Below are positions 60,853 through 64,000 of a stretch of 64,000 nucleotides of DNA, in pieces. The position numbers were made by a program, and so were the translations under genes. Source of the DNA: Companilactobacillus mishanensis. GTDB lineage: Bacteria > Bacillota > Bacilli > Lactobacillales > Lactobacillaceae. The notes below the pieces were generated by a model that was not told the origin of the DNA, ran no database searches, and worked only from the letters and a program-made list of their open reading frames with translations. Location of the stretch: NCBI RefSeq assembly GCF_003946505.1, contig NZ_RHON01000006.1:1-64000 (forward strand), read 5' to 3'. Within the stretch, counting starts at the first letter, position 1, and every line of letters starts with the position of its first letter.

Positions 60853-61287
60853 CTAGTCTTTACTATGTTCAAAATTGTTATTCCGTACACTAAATATGAA
60901 CATTACTACTGCAATTATGATTCCGAAAACTATCGATAATAATAATTTTTCGTGATTTAGGAAAAAGGTTATTAAGAGAAATACAATTCCAACCAAAATA
61001 CTGGTTAGTAACATCTTGGTAGTTGATGTTTTGGGCCCTTTTTTCTTTGTTAAATTCATATTTATCATTACAGCTAATGCTACTACCCAAGCTGCTGTGA
61101 TCGTTAACAGAATAATCAGTTCAACGGTTTCTGCACCAATATTGAAGTAAAAATCACTTAGTATTGCCAAAATTGATACTACGGAAGTTATGAAGAATAT
61201 ATATGTCATCATTTTCCCAACTAGGCTTTCGACATATTCATCGACTGTTCCGACACCTAATAATTTTTTAATCACCCATTTATACAT
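60853..61287 (-). CDS. Four-TM membrane protein with HTH partner
   Basis: 144-aa protein with four hydrophobic segments in two pairs (about residues 27-47, 54-76, 90-108, 114-133). I start at ATG 61287, 6 nt after GAGGGTG; a GTG 9 nt earlier is in frame. The HTH gene ends 11 nt upstream, so they form an operon. The HTH plus small membrane protein pair resembles DUF3278/DUF2178-type systems whose membrane partner is thought to control the regulator; family assignment is tentative. Confidence 0.7.
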   Translation of the reverse strand: MYKWVIKKLLGVGTVDEYVESLVGKMMTYIFFITSVVSILAILSDFYFNIGAETVELIILLTITAAWVVALAVMINMNLTKKKGPKTSTTKMLLTSILVGIVFLLITFFLNHEKLLLSIVFGIIIAVVMFIFSVRNNNFEHSKD

Positions 61288-61298
61288 ATGTTCCACCC

Positions 61299-61520
61299 TC
61301 AGTCTTTATTTGTTATAGAGAATAGTTCATTGACGTCAACACCTAATACTTTAGCTATTTTTAGAGATAAAAGAATACTGGGATTAAACTTGTTCTTCTC
61401 GATCATTAAAATCGATTGACGAGTTACGTCAACAGCATCGGCCAAATCCTGTTGCGACAACTTCTTTTCTTTTCTAAAGTATTTAAGATTGTTGGTTAAT
61501 TCGAAATCCTGATCAGTCAT
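61299..61520 (-). CDS. Cro/CI-type HTH regulator
   Basis: 73-aa XRE-family protein, one helix-turn-helix (YFRKEKKLSQQDLADAVDVT and RQSILMIEKNKFNPSILLSL). Length fits the short regulators (YgzD/YozG-like) that partner with small membrane proteins. AAAGG lies about 10 nt before the ATG. The dyad at 61564-61587 upstream is a likely auto-operator. Confidence 0.85.
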   Translation of the reverse strand: MTDQDFELTNNLKYFRKEKKLSQQDLADAVDVTRQSILMIEKNKFNPSILLSLKIAKVLGVDVNELFSITNKD

Positions 61521-61563
61521 TTCAACACAACCTTTGTAGTTTTAATATAAATGTTTTTATCCC

Positions 61564-61587
61564 AAATGTAAACTATACTGTACATTT
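61564..61587 (-). promoter_or_regulatory. Dyad operator before HTH gene
   Basis: AAATGTA-N10-TACATTT, perfect arms, overlapping a TATAGT -10-like hexamer on the minus strand. Confidence 0.5.
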
Positions 61588-61655
61588 TATTATATAAATT
61601 TGTTAATAATTAATAGAACGAGCATAATTAGACTATTAAATTTTGGGGGCTACTT

Positions 61656-63809
61656 ATGAAAAATAGGGGCGGAATACTTATTTGTACTACTGTTTTGACA
61701 ATACTCTTGGGGATGAGTGCTGTTACAGAGAATGCGAAAGCTGATACTGTTGCGACTGCTGATCAATCGGTTCAAACGGAGCAAACAACTACTACAGCTT
61801 CCGTTAAGGATGATACAAATGTTGTTGTTACTGATTCACAACAAGCAAACTCAACTGATGTACCAACAAAAAATGATGATGCTTTAACAGTGCCTGCACC
61901 AGATGTTGACCAACAACCTGGTGGAGATTGGAGTGTTGACCCTTCAACTGCCGCTCCTCAAAATAATTTTTATTATTCTGTTAATAAGGATTGGCTTGAC
62001 CAACATAAGAATGACAATGATGGTACCGATAATTTTTCAATAATAAATGACAAGACTGAAGATAATTACGAAAAAGATTTGTCAGATATTAGTAAAGGTG
62101 ATAAAACTGCTGATGTTGCAACGAAACAAGCAGCTGATTACTATCAAAAATATTTAACGACAGTTGAATCTAAGAAAACTAATATTGATTCATTAAAAAA
62201 AGATATTCAACAAATTGATTCAATGAAAAATTATTCTGATTTGAACTCAAACATGGATGAACTGATCGATGGTAATTTCGATACTCCGTTTGCCATTTCT
62301 GTCACAACTAATTTGAAGGACAACTTAAAAAATAGACTGGCATTTAGTGCAGGAACCACAGATTATACTTTGCCTTTTCTAAGTTTGGATGATGATTCTA
62401 TTGCATTCAGATCAAAATATTATGAAGAGATGCCAAAACTTTTCAAAATGTTGGGGTACGATGACGTTACCACGAAAGAAATATTAGATAATGCTTTAAC
62501 ATTTGACGATTTAATGTTCAGAAATGAGGATGCTCTATCAGGCGGTCAAGATAATAATCCGGAAGTTGTATCTATCAGTGATTTTGAAAATCATTTTAAT
62601 AATGTTAATTTTACTGATTATATTAATAAATCATATCCAACTGCTAAAGATGTCGAAATTGATGATTCAACTTTTTACAGTCACTACAACAATGTTATGA
62701 GTGCTCCAAACTTTGAGAAAATGAAAGATTGGATGCTTGTTACCAATGTTTTAGATAATTATTATGTCTTCGGTAAAAAGGGTAAGGAAGCTGTCAAAGA
62801 CTTGATTGCCGATGATCCTTCAACGGACACTGACGAAAATGATGCATTTGAGAATACAAGTAATAATTTCCAAACTGTAATGAGTAAATACTATGCTGGA
62901 ACTCACGTAAGTGGAGAAACAAAGACTAGGATTGGAAGTTTAATTGATAATATTATTTCTACATACAAAGATAATATTAAAAGTAATTCATGGCTCAGTG
63001 ATGACGGCAAATCTGAAGTATTAAACAAGTTATCAAAAATTACAGTCAGAATTGGTGGACCAACTGAGATTAAGACGGTTGATGACTATTCTTCATTAAG
63101 TTTCCCCAAATATGAAAGCATTTATGACTGGAATAAGGAAATTCAACTTTATCGAGCAAAAATTGGAAAGCAAGATTTTGATACAACGAACGAGAGAGGT
63201 ATCTGGGAAATGCCTGTCTATCAAACAAATGCCTATTATGAACCAGCTGACAACAGTATCAATGTTCTAGCGGCAATTCTGCAGGAACCTTTCTATTCGG
63301 AAAATTATTCTGACAGTCAATTGTATGGTTCAATGGGTGCAATAATTGGTCACGAAATTTCTCATGGATTTGATAATAATGGCTCAAACTTCGATGCCAA
63401 TGGAAACTATCGTGATACATGGGCAGCTGCGGATAGAGCTAAATTTGACGATTTGACTAAGAAATTAGTCGATGAATATGATGGTATTCAGTTCGATTCA
63501 CTAGTCGAAAATGGTGAACAGACTCTGGGTGAGAACATCGCTGATAATGGTGGAGTAAATGTCGCCTTACAAGTAGCAAAATCATTACCTAATTTCAACG
63601 CGAAAGAATTCTTCTCTTCTTGGGCATCTAACTGGCGTATGATTTCAGGTCCAATTACTGAGATTAAATATGAAACAAATGAACATTCGATCGGACCACT
63701 AAGAGCAAATGTTGTTGTACAAAATATCCCTGATTTTTATACTGCATTTAATGTTAAACAAGGAGATGCAATGTGGTTAGATCCAAGTAAACGAGTACGT
63801 ATTTGGTAG
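61656..63809 (+). CDS. Secreted M13 (neprilysin/PepO-like) metallopeptidase
   Basis: 717-aa zinc endopeptidase. HEISH (H566, E567, H570) with E626 in GENIADNGG forms the zinc site; NAYYEPADNSI and the C-terminal VRIW are M13 landmarks. Unlike the usual cytosolic PepO of lactobacilli it has a signal peptide (residues 1-30, NAKA-D) and an added T/D/Q-rich linker (about 31-95). It is followed by a second copy. A GGGGGC ribosome binding site precedes the ATG. Likely an extracellular oligopeptidase. Confidence 0.88.
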   Translation: MKNRGGILICTTVLTILLGMSAVTENAKADTVATADQSVQTEQTTTTASVKDDTNVVVTDSQQANSTDVPTKNDDALTVPAPDVDQQPGGDWSVDPSTAAPQNNFYYSVNKDWLDQHKNDNDGTDNFSIINDKTEDNYEKDLSDISKGDKTADVATKQAADYYQKYLTTVESKKTNIDSLKKDIQQIDSMKNYSDLNSNMDELIDGNFDTPFAISVTTNLKDNLKNRLAFSAGTTDYTLPFLSLDDDSIAFRSKYYEEMPKLFKMLGYDDVTTKEILDNALTFDDLMFRNEDALSGGQDNNPEVVSISDFENHFNNVNFTDYINKSYPTAKDVEIDDSTFYSHYNNVMSAPNFEKMKDWMLVTNVLDNYYVFGKKGKEAVKDLIADDPSTDTDENDAFENTSNNFQTVMSKYYAGTHVSGETKTRIGSLIDNIISTYKDNIKSNSWLSDDGKSEVLNKLSKITVRIGGPTEIKTVDDYSSLSFPKYESIYDWNKEIQLYRAKIGKQDFDTTNERGIWEMPVYQTNAYYEPADNSINVLAAILQEPFYSENYSDSQLYGSMGAIIGHEISHGFDNNGSNFDANGNYRDTWAAADRAKFDDLTKKLVDEYDGIQFDSLVENGEQTLGENIADNGGVNVALQVAKSLPNFNAKEFFSSWASNWRMISGPITEIKYETNEHSIGPLRANVVVQNIPDFYTAFNVKQGDAMWLDPSKRVRIW

Positions 63810-63850
63810 AAAAAAGTTTTGAAGATTAATTTCTTCAAAACTTTTTTTTA
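63810..63850 (+). terminator. Terminator of M13 gene
   Basis: AAAAGTTTTGAAGA and TCTTCAAAACTTTT around a 6-nt loop, then T4. Confidence 0.93.
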
Positions 63851-63915
63851 TAATCTGATTTGTGAAAGGTGGCTATCTCGTGCATAATTAAATTATTAAA
63901 ACTTGGGGGCGGCTT

Positions 63916-64000
63916 ATGAAATATAGGGGCGGATTATTTATTTGTACGACTGTTTTGACGATTCTTTTGGGGATGAGTGCAGTCGCTGATAATGCAAAAG
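63916..64000 (+). CDS. Second M13 peptidase, start only
   Basis: The window ends 28 codons into this gene. The first residues (MKYRGGLFICTTVLTILLGM then SAV..NAK) match the signal peptide of the preceding M13 peptidase almost exactly. The upstream region (ATTAAA.. TTGGGGGC) is also duplicated, so this is a tandem paralogue. Whether the gene is intact cannot be seen. Confidence 0.75.
   Translation, partial: MKYRGGLFICTTVLTILLGMSAVADNAK

Overview
The window looks like chromosome of a low-GC lactic acid bacterium of the Lactobacillaceae, most probably a Companilactobacillus-like species. This rests on AT-rich DNA with strong AGGAGG ribosome binding sites, paired D- and L-2-hydroxyacid dehydrogenases, type-1 glycerol-3-phosphate oxidase, OpuC, MntH, Ltp lipoprotein, SLAP-like secreted proteins, a Met T-box, a PyrR leader, a CIRCE element and cre sites. 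The genus is an inference. I saw no rRNA, tRNA, CRISPR array or prophage.

Layout. 0-8 kb: two convergent MFS exporters, an SOS-type umuC-yolD operon behind a LexA box, a MaoC-like hydratase, another MFS transporter, a 44-aa small protein and a GNAT acetyltransferase. 8-10.8 kb: a 29-aa amphipathic peptide gene plus yxeA, then a MetE-like methyltransferase behind a methionine T-box. 10.8-21.6 kb: amino-acid and 2-oxoacid metabolism. This holds two D-2-hydroxyacid dehydrogenases, a PanE-like reductase, a branched-chain aminotransferase with an Ile/Val/Leu-rich leader-peptide attenuator, L-hydroxyisocaproate dehydrogenase, an EamA transporter, and alanine dehydrogenase coupled to an APC permease. 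22.6-31 kb: flavin enzymes (NMO/FabK-like, GlpO, ApbE), dipeptidase, xanthine permease and aldo/keto reductase. 31-38 kb: class-3 FBPase, two tandem GtrA proteins, uracil permease with a PyrR attenuator, a histidine phosphatase and MenG/UbiE.

38.2-39.65 kb is the most striking region. Five copies of a ~200-bp unit each look like a minus-strand small-RNA gene. Each has a -10 box, no -35, and hexamers TTCAYA in 11-bp phase (a PhoP/OmpR-type activator site). Each ~110-nt transcript has a covarying 5' hairpin, constant C-rich single-stranded stretches, and an intrinsic terminator whose loop is always UCCCC. I propose a multicopy, response-regulator-driven family of SD-targeting sRNAs.

39.8-64 kb: CIRCE-controlled hsp20, the opuC osmolyte operon, an AraC/PocR-like regulator, a DUF2075 ATPase, an Ltp lipoprotein, TerC, Fe-ADH, MntH, an ABC exporter with a divergent TetR regulator, an OYE flavoprotein, a lone TnpB element whose promoter overlaps a perfect LexA box, a SLAP-like secreted protein, signal peptidase I, an HTH/membrane-protein pair, and two tandem secreted M13 peptidases (the second cut by the window end).

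A second theme is a set of large GC-richer hairpin elements (about 110-240 nt, at least four sequence types). Most start within about 30 nt of a stop codon, in the sense orientation, and lie before the terminator.
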